Source of the DNA: Bryoerythrophyllum caledonicum
Lineage: Eukaryota; Streptophyta; Bryopsida; Pottiales; Pottiaceae
DNA length: 64,000 nt
Direction: 5' to 3'
Assembly (NCBI GenBank): GCA_963971425.1
Contig: OZ020516.1
Location: 21,087,332 to 21,151,331 of the forward strand
This document shows positions 45,853 to 56,350 of this stretch, piece by piece (position 1 is the first letter of the stretch; the number at the start of each line of letters is the position of its first letter). The notes under the pieces were generated by a model. It had not been told where the DNA came from. It searched no databases and was given only the letters and a program-made list of their open reading frames with translations. A program made the translations under genes and the position numbers.

Positions 45853-48432
45853 ATGGGAGATCCACTTGTTGCCCCTGCTCTTGTAAGTTTCGCTGTAAAC
45901 GAGCTACTCAAGAGAGTGATCAAGAATGCTTATTCAGCTTATAGATGTAAAGATGTGTGCAAAGAGCTAGCTGACAGATTGGAGGAGATTGAACCAATTG
46001 TCATCAAACTTGGACAATGTGCAAACAAAACCAGAAGTGGAGAGTGTTTGGATTGGTTAATGCGCTTTCAAGATATCCTTGAAAGTGCACAGGTGCTCAC
46101 AGACGGTTGTTCAGAGGAATCAACACTTGACAAGACAAAGAGGGCATTGAAGTTTTGGCGTTGGAAGAAACTACCATCACTCATGACCAAAATGATCACT
46201 AAAATTGACAAGGCTGTGGCAGATGCTAATTTGTTAGTGTTGGATGTCGTTCTATCAACGAAGGCTAGAGAATCTACGGGTAATGCAAAGCAATGTGCTC
46301 CAAATGTTGGAGAATCCTTGGGTTTTGCCAAGCAAGCTACTCCATCATTGATTGTAGGAGTGGAAGGACATTTCAACAAACTGAAGACATCTATATTGCA
46401 GAGTTATGGAAGAATGGATGAGCCAAGTACTTTTGGACTACAAGGAAGCGGTGGGGCAGGGAAAACTTTGCTTGCTCAGATGTTGAATAATGATCGTGAT
46501 ATCAAAGAGACTTATGGGGAGGATTCAGTTGTTTGGATTACCGTGGGCCTTGATGCGAATGTTGATGATCTTTATGACCGCATGGGAAAGTGTAGCATTT
46601 TGGAAAACATTGATTATCAAAGACTCAAGTTGTTACACAACAAGGAAGACCAACGCATGTTACTCATTGAAGTATTTTCTAAGAAGAAAGTTCTTTTGAT
46701 TTTGGATGACGTGTGGGAGAAGCAATATGATGGCAATGATATGATGTATTGGTTGGATGTGGCTAAAGCTCCCGGATCGGCAAGGTTGATAACAACCCGA
46801 AGTAAACCAATTCTTCGTAAAGCAGGTGCAGAAGTCAACGTGGTGCTATCGCTTGATGATGATGATAGTTGGAAATTGTTTTGTTCCCACGCATTTGTCA
46901 ATGAAGCTACTTCATTATCAACAATTTTAGGGGAATTAGCAAGAGCCATTTGCAAGGAATGTAGAGGTCTTCCCCTAGCCTTGAAAGTTATTGGTAGTGC
47001 AATGACGGATAAGGAGTCAGAGGAAGAATGGCAGTCCGCTCTAACGGATTTGCAGCAATCAACACCCATTTTGGATTCCAATGTGGATGTTGAATTGTTT
47101 GATCGTCTTAAATTGAGTTATAACGAATTGAAGAACGATGCAACAAGGGTTTGCTTCTTATACTTTGCAGCCTTTCCGGAAGATCACAAGATTGAAGTGG
47201 AAGATTTAACCAACACTTGGGTTGGTGAAGAATTGTTTGGTCCAGACCTCAATTTCGAAGTTGCGAAGAAGAGAGCATATGATCATTTGAGAGTCCTTGA
47301 AAAGCGATCATTGATTGATTGGAAGCAAGGAGAGAAGTATGCCCACATACATGACATTCTTCGAGATCTTGCTGTATACATCATTGACAATGCCAAGTTT
47401 GGTGACTGTGCCTATGAATGTCTATTTTACTCGGACAAACCTTCTGTATCAATTCCTGCAAGGAAACGTGTTGTTAGAGTGAAGAGGATGTCATTTACAA
47501 ATTGTAACATTTCCGAGTGGCCCAAGGACCTCCAAATTGCTTGTTCTAATGTGAAAGTGTGTATATATCGGAATACTAGTATCATGGAGGGTAGAGGATC
47601 TTTGGGCTTCTTGAAGAATATGGTCAATTTAAGAGTTCTAGATCTATCACGGAATTCTTTTATTTCACAAAGACAATTGTTGAGGATCATCAACTTTGCA
47701 CATCTGAGAAAGTTGAATTTATCGCTATGCGGATCATTCAACAAGCTTCCAAGTAGCATCGACAAATTGAAGGGTCTCACGGAGCTAGACTTGTCAAGTT
47801 GTAGATCCTTTATAGGGCTTCCAAAGAGCATTGGCAATTTTGAGTGTCTCACAAAGCTCGACTTGTCATTTTGTGGATCTTTGACAGGGCTTCCAGAGAG
47901 CATCGGCAATTTGAAGTGTCTCTCAAGGTTGGGCTTGCGTAAGTGTGGATCCTTGTCAAGGCTTCCAGAGAGCATCAGCAATTTGACGTGTCTCACGGAG
48001 CTAGACTTCTATGGGTGTGATTCCTTGACGGGGCTTCCAGAGAGCATCGGCAATTTGAAGTGTCTCTCAAGGTTGGGCTTGCGTGAGTGTGGATCCTTGT
48101 CAAGGCTTCCAGAGAGCATTTGCAATTTGACGTGTCTCACGGAGCTGGACTGCTATGGGTGTGATTCCTTGACGGGGCTTCCCGAGAGCATCGGCAATTT
48201 GAAGTGTCTCTCAAGGTTGGGCTTGAATGGGTGTGGATCCTTGACGGGGCTTCCGGAGAGCATCGGCAACTTGAAGTATCTCACTCAGCTGGACTTGTCT
48301 TGGTGTGGATCCTTGACGGGGCTTCCAGAAAGCATCGGCAATTTGAAGTGTCTCTCAAGGTTGGACTTAGGTCAGTGTATATCCTTGACGGGGCTTCCGG
48401 AGAGCATCGGCAATTTGAAGTATCTCATTTAG
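45853..48432 (+). CDS. NLR immune receptor (RPW8-like coiled coil, NB-ARC, LRR), C-terminally truncated
   Basis: A single open frame of 859 codons from ATG 45853. I prefer this start to the upstream one at 45790, because a likely 3' splice site lies between them. Residues 1-150 (MGDPLVAPALVSF start) look like an RPW8-type helical domain. NB-ARC motifs are P-loop GSGGAGKT (198-205), kinase-2 LDDVW (284-288), ITTRS, GLPLA (372), CFLYFAAFPED, and IHD (499-501) in the MHD position. From about residue 590 the protein is a leucine-rich repeat array with 24-residue units of the type SLTGLPESIGNLKCL..L.L..CG. Such receptors detect pathogen effectors, and ADP/ATP exchange in NB-ARC triggers oligomerisation at membranes and cell death. 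The stop at 48430-48432 (TAG) falls inside an LRR unit where the preceding unit has CAG, so the natural protein was probably longer. Confidence 0.9.
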   Translation: MGDPLVAPALVSFAVNELLKRVIKNAYSAYRCKDVCKELADRLEEIEPIVIKLGQCANKTRSGECLDWLMRFQDILESAQVLTDGCSEESTLDKTKRALKFWRWKKLPSLMTKMITKIDKAVADANLLVLDVVLSTKARESTGNAKQCAPNVGESLGFAKQATPSLIVGVEGHFNKLKTSILQSYGRMDEPSTFGLQGSGGAGKTLLAQMLNNDRDIKETYGEDSVVWITVGLDANVDDLYDRMGKCSILENIDYQRLKLLHNKEDQRMLLIEVFSKKKVLLILDDVWEKQYDGNDMMYWLDVAKAPGSARLITTRSKPILRKAGAEVNVVLSLDDDDSWKLFCSHAFVNEATSLSTILGELARAICKECRGLPLALKVIGSAMTDKESEEEWQSALTDLQQSTPILDSNVDVELFDRLKLSYNELKNDATRVCFLYFAAFPEDHKIEVEDLTNTWVGEELFGPDLNFEVAKKRAYDHLRVLEKRSLIDWKQGEKYAHIHDILRDLAVYIIDNAKFGDCAYECLFYSDKPSVSIPARKRVVRVKRMSFTNCNISEWPKDLQIACSNVKVCIYRNTSIMEGRGSLGFLKNMVNLRVLDLSRNSFISQRQLLRIINFAHLRKLNLSLCGSFNKLPSSIDKLKGLTELDLSSCRSFIGLPKSIGNFECLTKLDLSFCGSLTGLPESIGNLKCLSRLGLRKCGSLSRLPESISNLTCLTELDFYGCDSLTGLPESIGNLKCLSRLGLRECGSLSRLPESICNLTCLTELDCYGCDSLTGLPESIGNLKCLSRLGLNGCGSLTGLPESIGNLKYLTQLDLSWCGSLTGLPESIGNLKCLSRLDLGQCISLTGLPESIGNLKYLI

Positions 48433-48836
48433 CTGGACTTGTCTTGGTGTGGATCCTTGACGGGGCTTCCAGAAAGCTTCGGCAATTTGAAGTGTCTCAC
48501 AACGCTGGACATGTGGAAAGATGTGGATCCTTGACGGGGCTTCTAGAGAGCATTGGCAAATTGGAGTGTATCACGAAGTTGGTGTTGAGAAGATGTGGAT
48601 CCTTGACGGGGCTTCCAGAGAGCATTGGCAAATTAGAGTGTATCACGAAGTTGGTGTTGAGAAGATGTGGATCCTTGACGGGGCTTCCTGAGAGCATGGG
48701 CAATTTGAAGTGTCTCACAGAGCTAGACTTATTTGATTGTGGATCCTTGACGGGGCTTCGAGAGAGCATCGATAATTTGGAGTATCTCACAAAGTTGGAC
48801 TTGAGAAGATGCGGAGCCTTCAATTGTCTGAGTTGA
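47710..48836 (+). repeat. 72-base coding tandem repeat (LRR array) with 144-base higher-order unit
   Basis: The LRR units are near-identical in DNA, with CTTCCAGAGAGCATCGGCAA recurring every 72 bases. Two adjacent 144-base blocks (about 47889-48032 and 48033-48176) differ by only a few bases, pointing to recent unequal exchange. Confidence 0.85.
48433..48836 (+). pseudogene. Out-of-frame tail of the NLR LRR array
   Basis: Directly after the TAG the same frame continues for one more unit (LDLSWCGSLTGLPES). At about 48520 the reading shifts, and five more units run to TGA at 48834-48836, ending in CGAFNCLS. A nonsense change (CTCACTCAG in the previous unit against CTCATTTAG) plus a frameshift separate this tail from the receptor. 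It may be recently lost coding sequence. Confidence 0.75.
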
Positions 48837-50363
48837 GAAAATTATTATCCTTGAATATGATTTGAAAATATCTTGAAGTTGTTTTGGTCGTATGTGCAGC
48901 AAATTTTTTCTTTAGATTGGTACAGCTAATTTTCAATCATATTTCAAATTTTGTAGTAAAGTTGACAATGTTATTATGGGGTCAACCATAATATTCTTGA
49001 AATTGTTCCAAATCAACCATGCAATTCAACTGCAAATACAAATTAAATTGTTCGTCAACTTAGATGCTTTTTGTTTTTTTTTCTACTCTATTAATTATTC
49101 CTACCTTTGCAAAATTGTGAATTTTTAAATTAGATGGGAAATCAATCAAATGTTTTAATCAAATTTTTGTACAAATGCTAGTTAATCTAGTTTGTCGTAT
49201 GATCATCTTTGATTGATTTTGTATTCATTAACGTGTAATAATCTTTCTTTATTTAAGATATCTTTAAACATTTGGTCTTCTTGCATAGATTGTTATGGTT
49301 AAAAAAACATTTGTTTGTACAAAACTATTCTTGACACTTTTCTTTTGTAGGTTACATGACTTTGAAACTAGTGCTTACAATAAAGTTACAAATACTGTCA
49401 TCTAAAGTTTGAATAGAATAGCATCTTTTAACAATTTGGGCGATTAAAATCTATTAAGAATAGTTCATAATATCTTTATTTATTTGAAAGGAGAATACAG
49501 GGTGCTAGTATTGAATCTCTAAAGACCGACAGTTCAAGGTAGGCTTTTGTAAATCTTGGGCATTTTCCATGATTACAACTTATATTTTTAATTCGGAAAA
49601 GAATTGTATAAAGATGCACAAAGATATGAGCTACGACGCTACGTTGAAGTATGATTTTTATTCTCATTGGATCTGTAGAAATAAAAGTTGTGACATCTTA
49701 AATTATTTTTGTCAAAGACAATCATGCTAGACACGTCCAAAAGTTTTTACTATGACCTTTTATGAAATGTGATATTATAATGAAATTTAATAACATTATA
49801 TAATATGAGACTATAGAAGGAAATAACCTTCTGTAGTAGAAAACTTTTACTTCAAGGCAAGTCAAAGTTTTCTCACCATTTCCTAACAAAGTGCTAGAAA
49901 AGTAATTAATTTCCTTATAAAAAGTAGAAATATTGGTATTATTATAAACTCTTATATGCTTTTAAAAGAAGTATCAAACTTTTTTTCTACCTCAAAATCA
50001 CCACGTCATTGATCACAACCCAATCGGCTCGAATGATGATGCAAGGTAGCAATCAACATCAGCTCAAGCTCAAAAAGATTCATCTCCGTTTGGATGCATA
50101 CTCTACTCAAGAATGAATTTATCAAATATCAAAATGTACTTTAGTAATTTTGAAAGCTCCAAATTTCACTGTTTATATTTTTAAACTGCTTCACTTATCT
50201 TCAACTTCTGAGGATTAGTATACAGGGAGCTATCATCTCATACATCATAATGGTATTGAATTTAGAACTATGTGAAGGTAAAGTGTATTGATTCTTCAAG
50301 TAAAACACTATTGATTCTCTTTCTTTCAAATACAATATCTTCTAATCCATACAATCAAACGTT
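48837..50363. other. AT-rich intergenic DNA
   Basis: Probable NLR 3' UTR followed by AT-rich sequence up to the copia insertion site. No genes or repeats recognised. Confidence 0.5.
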
Positions 50364-50368
50364 GATAA

Positions 50369-50546
50369 TGTTAAGACATTATCTAGTGACTCAGCTTATA
50401 ACTCTAGTTTTTAGGTTGTCATTTAGCATAAAAAAATTTGAATAGTCATGACTCTAGAACTAAACCTCTTGACACTTCACTCTATACAACTTATCTTCTT
50501 TGTAACACAATTCATTATTAATATAATATATTCATTATTCAACACA
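50369..50546 (+). repeat. 5' LTR of the copia element
   Basis: 178 bases, TG...CA ends, matching the 3' LTR except for about 25 bases (a GTTGTCATTTAGCATAAA region) absent from the latter. Confidence 0.92.
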
Positions 50547-50550
50547 TGCA

Positions 50551-50562
50551 TGGTATCAGAGC
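50551..50562 (+). promoter_or_regulatory. Primer binding site (initiator Met tRNA)
   Basis: TGGTATCAGAGC, four bases after the 5' LTR, is the standard plant copia site complementary to the 3' end of initiator Met tRNA. Confidence 0.92.
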
Positions 50563-50746
50563 AAGATTTTATTCAAATCAACTTATACAATCAACTTAGA
50601 CAACTTATTGTGATTCAAATCAACTTATTATTAAGATCTTATACAATCGCACCTTTATGTACAACAAATTACTCCATTTGGTGTATTAAACTTGAAATTC
50701 TTGAAAGCTTCTGATTCGCTCCAAAATCGAGACTGCCGCGACTAAT

Positions 50747-53700
50747 GTGGATGCCATGGCAGCTTGGAAATCAAAAGATTCCAAGGCACGATCTAAATTT
50801 CTTCTCCACTCCGGAGAAAAGCAGCTACTTTCCCTCAAACCACTTACTACCTCCAAAGGTGTTTGGGACAAGCTAGAACAACTTTATGAGCGCTCTTACA
50901 AAGCATCTCAAGTCAACCTGCATAAAGAGCTACGTCATTTATCCATGACTGAGAATGACGATGTTGTCAACTTCCTTAAAAACTGGCAATTAATTTTATA
51001 GGTAGACGCCATTCCAGGTTGTTAATTTGTTGATGCTCAACAAGTTATGCTACTTCTTACAGCATTACCAGATTCCTGGGGTGCCTTTGTTACAATACAT
51101 GGCAAAGTTTCCACTCTTACCTTTTCTGAGCTCATTTCTAATATTTTACAGCAAAGTACTATTAACAGTTCTAAGAGTGAATCTTCCAAAACTTCAGCTT
51201 TCTATGTCAAAGGCAAATTTATTAAACCCCTAAATAAATCAAACCGCTTTCAAACGGCAAGTTCCTTGCCAAGCAAACTTGCTAACCAACTTAGACGGCC
51301 ACCTTCATCCTCGACCAACATCATATCTTGCCATTATTGCAGCAAATAATGTCATAAGTCCCCAAAATGCAGAAAGAAGAAACGAGATTTGGATACCTCA
51401 ACGTCCCATTTCAACTCTGCTTCATCAAACGATCCACTGTACATGTTTTCTCCCATAATTCCTGAGGCTTCATCCTCCCTTTCCACATATTGGTATTTGG
51501 ACTTCAGTGCGAGTCAACATATGTCACGGATTCAATCTTTATTTCAAGATTATCAGGTGCTTACCAATCCTAAAACAATATTGTTTGGTGATAATAGCAC
51601 CTACCAAGCCCTTGGTTTTAATTCAGTTCTTTTCCAACTTACCACAGGACAAAGTAAACTTATTAAAGATATGCTCTATGTGCCTAGATTAGCCAAGAAC
51701 TTACTCTCTATGGCCTAAATTACTTATTGTCACATTTACTTGTGATCAATGTGTTATTAAAATTACTTCTTGAACATCCCATAAAACTATGACCTTTGGA
51801 ATTTCTTAAGTCAGAAACATGTTCTCTATTGACATTGGAGTTGATCCATTTGGTCAAAATTATTCAGCAACCTCCAAAAGTGACCTTGATACACTAAATG
51901 GCATTATCGCCTGGACCATCTTAATTTACGATACTTGGAAACCACGCAGACAAAATACCTTGTCATTGGTCTGCCGCCACTTCAGACATCTCAATCATTG
52001 TGTATTGCTTGCACCTTTGGGAAGCAACACTGAAATCCGTTCTCCATTGATCAGGTCACTCGAGCCACAGAACCATTGGCACTAGTTCATATGGACTTGT
52101 GTGGTCCCATGAAGACTCCGTCTATTGGAGGTGCCTTATATTTTCTAATATTTATTAATGATTTCTCAAGATATACTCATATTTATTTCTTGCAAATGAA
52201 ATCAACAGTACCTTTTACTTCATTGAATATAAATATTTAGTCGAGAATCATACTAGCAAAAAGATATTAATCCTTCGTTTTGACAAGGGAGAAGAGTTCA
52301 CCTCTAAAAACTTTAACAATATATGTACCAATAGTGGCATCCAACGCCACTTGACAAATCCATATAATCGTTCTCAAAACGATGTTTTTGAATGCAAAAA
52401 TAGAACACTTGAATCTGCTAGAAGTATGCTACATACAACTCAATTACCTAATAAGTATTGGGCTAAAGCAGTTTTCATTGCTTGTTATTTGTGGAAGTGC
52501 TCACATACTTCAACTTTAAACAATACTACTCCATTTGAATTATCGACCGGTATAAAGCCCAACCTAAGTCATTCAAGAATTCTTGATTGCAAAGGGTTTT
52601 ATCATATTCTTGATGAGAGCCGCATATAGCTTGCAATCAAATCAACCCTATGTATATTTGTGGGCTATGGTGAATCTTTGGGGATTAAAGGCTATTGCCT
52701 TAATAACCTTGCAACTCAACAAAATTTCTCCAATAGAAATGTGATATTCGAAGAAGACTCTTTGCTTACAAAGAAAACTTCCTCAAATCCAGACTCATTG
52801 AGCTCCTTGACCTTTATACCCGATAATTATTACTTTGTCCCTGAACCAATTAAACCTCATTAGGCTCAGGCACAAGCTTCTCAACATCAGCCAGTCCTTC
52901 AACCACCTCAGTCGACTCTTGAGTCACCACCTGCAACACCAGTCACTCCCAGTGCTACACCATTGTGGCCCTTGGCTGCAACGCCACCTACTCCAGTTCC
53001 AACTCAATTGACGCATGTCCCACCTTTATCACCTCAAATGATCTCACCTGAGGCAAATTCACCTTTGCACCTCTTGCCGCGTCGCACTTCTACTAGATCC
53101 ACTAGAGGTCAACGAAAAACCACGAAGTTCTATGATGAAAGTGCATATGTGAGTGCTTTTCTGACCCACTTATCATAACCTCTTTCTATTGATGAAGCTC
53201 TTTCCGGGCCCGATTCTGTTCAATGGCAAACTACTTATGGAAACCGAGTATGATTCTTTGATGAAGAATAACACATGGACTTTAGTTGATCGTCCACCCA
53301 ATCGACTTATAGTTAGTTCCAAATGGCTATTTCAAAGAAAATACAAATTGGATGGAAGTATTGATCGCTACAAAGCTTGCTTTGTGACTCGTGGATTTTC
53401 TCAAACTGAAGGTATTGATTATTATGAAACCTTTTTTCCAATTATCAAAATGACTTCCCTCCGTGTTTTGCTGGCTCTTGCCACTATCCACAATTATTAT
53501 TAACACCAAATGGATGTTATGACGGCCTTCCTTAATGGTAACCTTATTGAAAAAATTTATATTTCTCAGCCTCTTGGCTTTATAAACCCCGACACAACTT
53601 CAAAGCTTTGTTGTTTGCAAAAATCCCTTTATAGACTTAAACAAGCACCTTGTGTCTGGTATGATTTATTTGACACCTATCTATTAAGTCATGGCTTCTC

Positions 53701-54158
53701 CAAATGTGTTTTTGATACAAATGTTTACATCAAATCTTTCGAAACCAGTTTTATTTTATTGGGTCTATATATTGACGACCTAATACTTATTTCTAAGGAT
53801 CTCACTTATTTAATTTCCCACTAAACCTTATTTTCTCAGCGTTTCTCAATGACTAAGAACAATGATATTGAATATATCCTTGGCATTCAAATTGAAAGAC
53901 ATCCTTCTAGTAAAACTTTAATCTTATTACAAGCTAAATATATTGAAGCCATCCTTATAAAATTTAGTATGGCTACATGTAAACTTGTTGCAGCTCCTTT
54001 GAAGCTGGTATTGGCTACTCCAAAACTCCAGCAAATGATCTTTCTCCAGATGACATGCAATATATTAATATAGTTCCATTCTCATAGTTACTCAGTTGTC
54101 TTTAATACTTGATGACATGTACTAGATTTGACCTTGCTTATTTGGTCAATCATCTTGT
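50747..54158 (+). pseudogene. copia gag-pol, 5' part (gag, protease, integrase, RT), decayed
   Basis: Read from pieces with many stops and shifts. Gag (50747-51350) has GVWDKLEQLYERS and a CHYC...CHKS..C knuckle broken by a TAA. The protease active site reads DFSAS (51500) instead of the expected DSGAS. Integrase (about 51960-52620) shows HMDLCGPM, DFSRYTH, DKGEEF and NDVFECKNRT. Reverse transcriptase (53240-53824) shows VSSKWLFQRK, MDVMTAFLNG and YIDDLIL. The piece ends at LAYLVNHLVHL, where the nested element is inserted. The copy cannot encode a full polyprotein. Confidence 0.9.
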
Positions 54159-55763
54159 CCACTTGTGGGAGTCTAAAACTTCCACTTGGTTGCCCGTACC
54201 AAAAAATTTAGTTAAAATAGGGTTTTTAGTATTAGTTAAGTAGAAATGTAGTTAGCATTGCGTGAAATTAGATTAGATAGCGGATAGAGAAAATAGGGAA
54301 ATGGTTAAATAGTTAATTAGGTTTATAGTGGTGATAAAACCGGGTCTTAAAATCACTACTTTAAGTCCCGGGAAACAATTTCAAAAGAGTCCCGGGAGAG
54401 ATCCCGGGACGTATGTCAAAAATTACCACTTAACCTAAATTAACTAGTTAAATTTAGGAGGTAGTTAGAAGTAGTTGAGTTCTTCTAGATGCTAATTCTT
54501 GTTTAAATTAGTAGTAGTGGTAGAGAAAAGAAAAGAAAAGAAATTATTTTTTAAAAAAAAAATTAATTAAAAAAAATATAAATTAAAAAATGCGTATCCG
54601 GGTACGAACTAGCCCGGGTACTAACTCGCGTATGGGCTGATATCCGGATGCCCGGGTATCACCCGAGCAGCAGCCCGGGTAGCTCCAGCAATTCTGGCCG
54701 ACCCCTCTCTCCGCAAAAGTTGACCTCTTCTCTCCGGAAACTCTTCCTTCCTCCAAAACTCTTTTCTCTCCCCCTCCTCTAAAATCTTTCTCTCCCCCCT
54801 CAAATCTTCTCCTCTATCTCCCTATCCAGTTCTCTCTCTCTTATAAGTCCTCCCTCTTTCTCTATTTGGTCTTGTTTTTGGAGTTGGGGTTTGAAGTAGT
54901 CAAAGAAGTGAAGGAGAGGTGTTGCAACCAGGAGGAAGAAGAAGAAGAAGAGGAGGCTTTTCAAGTGTCTAGGAGGTGGTACAACTAGGGTTTGAAGAAG
55001 AGGTACGCACGAGCTAGGGTTTGGAGGAAGAGGTGCACATTTTCTAGATTTGTTGGTCGTGGTGGAGATTTCTAGGGTTTGTGGAGGTGGAAGAGATTAG
55101 CGGCCGAAGCGAGAAAATAAAAGAGACACACAAAGGAGATTGCGGGTGCAACAACAAAGGTGACTCTTGCCCATGTTGGATTTCTTTTGTTTGTGCAAAT
55201 TTCTTATTTGTGAGTCTTTTCCTCTCTTTTCTATTAGGGTGACTCTCTGGTAACATCCTCCCCGATCTAGAGATGGAGTCTCCCGGAGGACTCCATCTAG
55301 AGCTTATTGTATTGTTTACATGTGTAGTCTATATTAGTTGTTGTCGATTGTCCTAGCCTTGTGGCAAGTCGTTCTTTCGAGTTGTCTCCATTAGTTGTTG
55401 TCGATTGTCCTAGCCTTGTGGGAAGTCGTTCTTTAGAGTTGTCTCCATCCACCTATCATTTTTAGATCTTGCCTACATTTCCTATCTTTTTCCCAGTCTT
55501 TCTCATCAACCGGAAAAAACCTTTTTTTAAGTCTTTGTCTCCCATGTCCTCTCCTCGTTACGATTTTGTATAACCTTGTGTTGTTAGTATATTGTTAGAC
55601 GTGTGAAACACCTATATCCATGTATTCTAGCAGAGTGTTCCGGAGTCGTCCACCGATTGACCGGTAGACTTGTGTTTCCGGGCCGGACCGGAGTTTGTGA
55701 CAAGTTGATAGGGAGATTAGTGGAAGTACATGCACTTTGAGGATTTTGTCGACCCCAGACAAC

Positions 55764-56114
55764 ATGGCTCCACTGGTGAGTTGGGTGGATTCTCCATCCT
55801 CCAAGGATTGGGGTGTGAAGGTCTACGAAAGAAAAAGAGACCTTCCGGTAACTCCTATCGGGAAGGAACTGGTAGACCTCCCGTCCTCAACCTCAGAGTC
55901 CTTGGTGGAGTCCTCTTATGCCATACTAATTGAGCTCAAAGAGACTTCGAGTGTATCTATAGATACACCCAACCTTCCGGTGGATATTCCCAATCCACCG
56001 GTAGACTTCCCGGTTGAGACATCCAACCTCCCGGTGGATTCTCTCGACCATGTGGGTACTTCCAACCGTAATGACAATCCCTACATGTATCAATCGGAAG
56101 AGTCTTCCGGTTGA
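55764..56114 (+). CDS. Short Ser/Pro-rich frame in the nested element
   Basis: ATG at 55764 opens 116 codons ending in TGA at 56112-56114. The start is MAPLVSWVD, and the second half repeats NLPVD(I/S) and N.PVDFPVE units. Low complexity, no recognised domain. The region is analogous in position to the gag-like gene of the 19.3 kb relative but is not obviously homologous along its length. Probably a transposon product or relic. Confidence 0.35.
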   Translation: MAPLVSWVDSPSSKDWGVKVYERKRDLPVTPIGKELVDLPSSTSESLVESSYAILIELKETSSVSIDTPNLPVDIPNPPVDFPVETSNLPVDSLDHVGTSNRNDNPYMYQSEESSG

Positions 56115-56350
56115 ATCTTTGTTGTATATTATGTGTTATTGTTGATTTACCTCAACGGTTGGTGGGATGTTATTTTAAGTTGTCAGATTTAAACAATAGG
56201 GTGAGAGTAGTGATGTCGATGAGGCCCTATAGCGCACCCGATCACTACCACTTCAGTGGTTTCCCCGGCTACTTACTTTTGTTAGGAAAAGGTTCAACGG
56301 TCCCGGGACCGGGAGTCTTCCAACTTACCGGTCTACCGGTAATCCGCCGG

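Noticed and set aside
46617..47996. Long minus-strand frames opposite the NLR
   Set aside because: They result from codon bias and the repeated LRR units on the coding strand.
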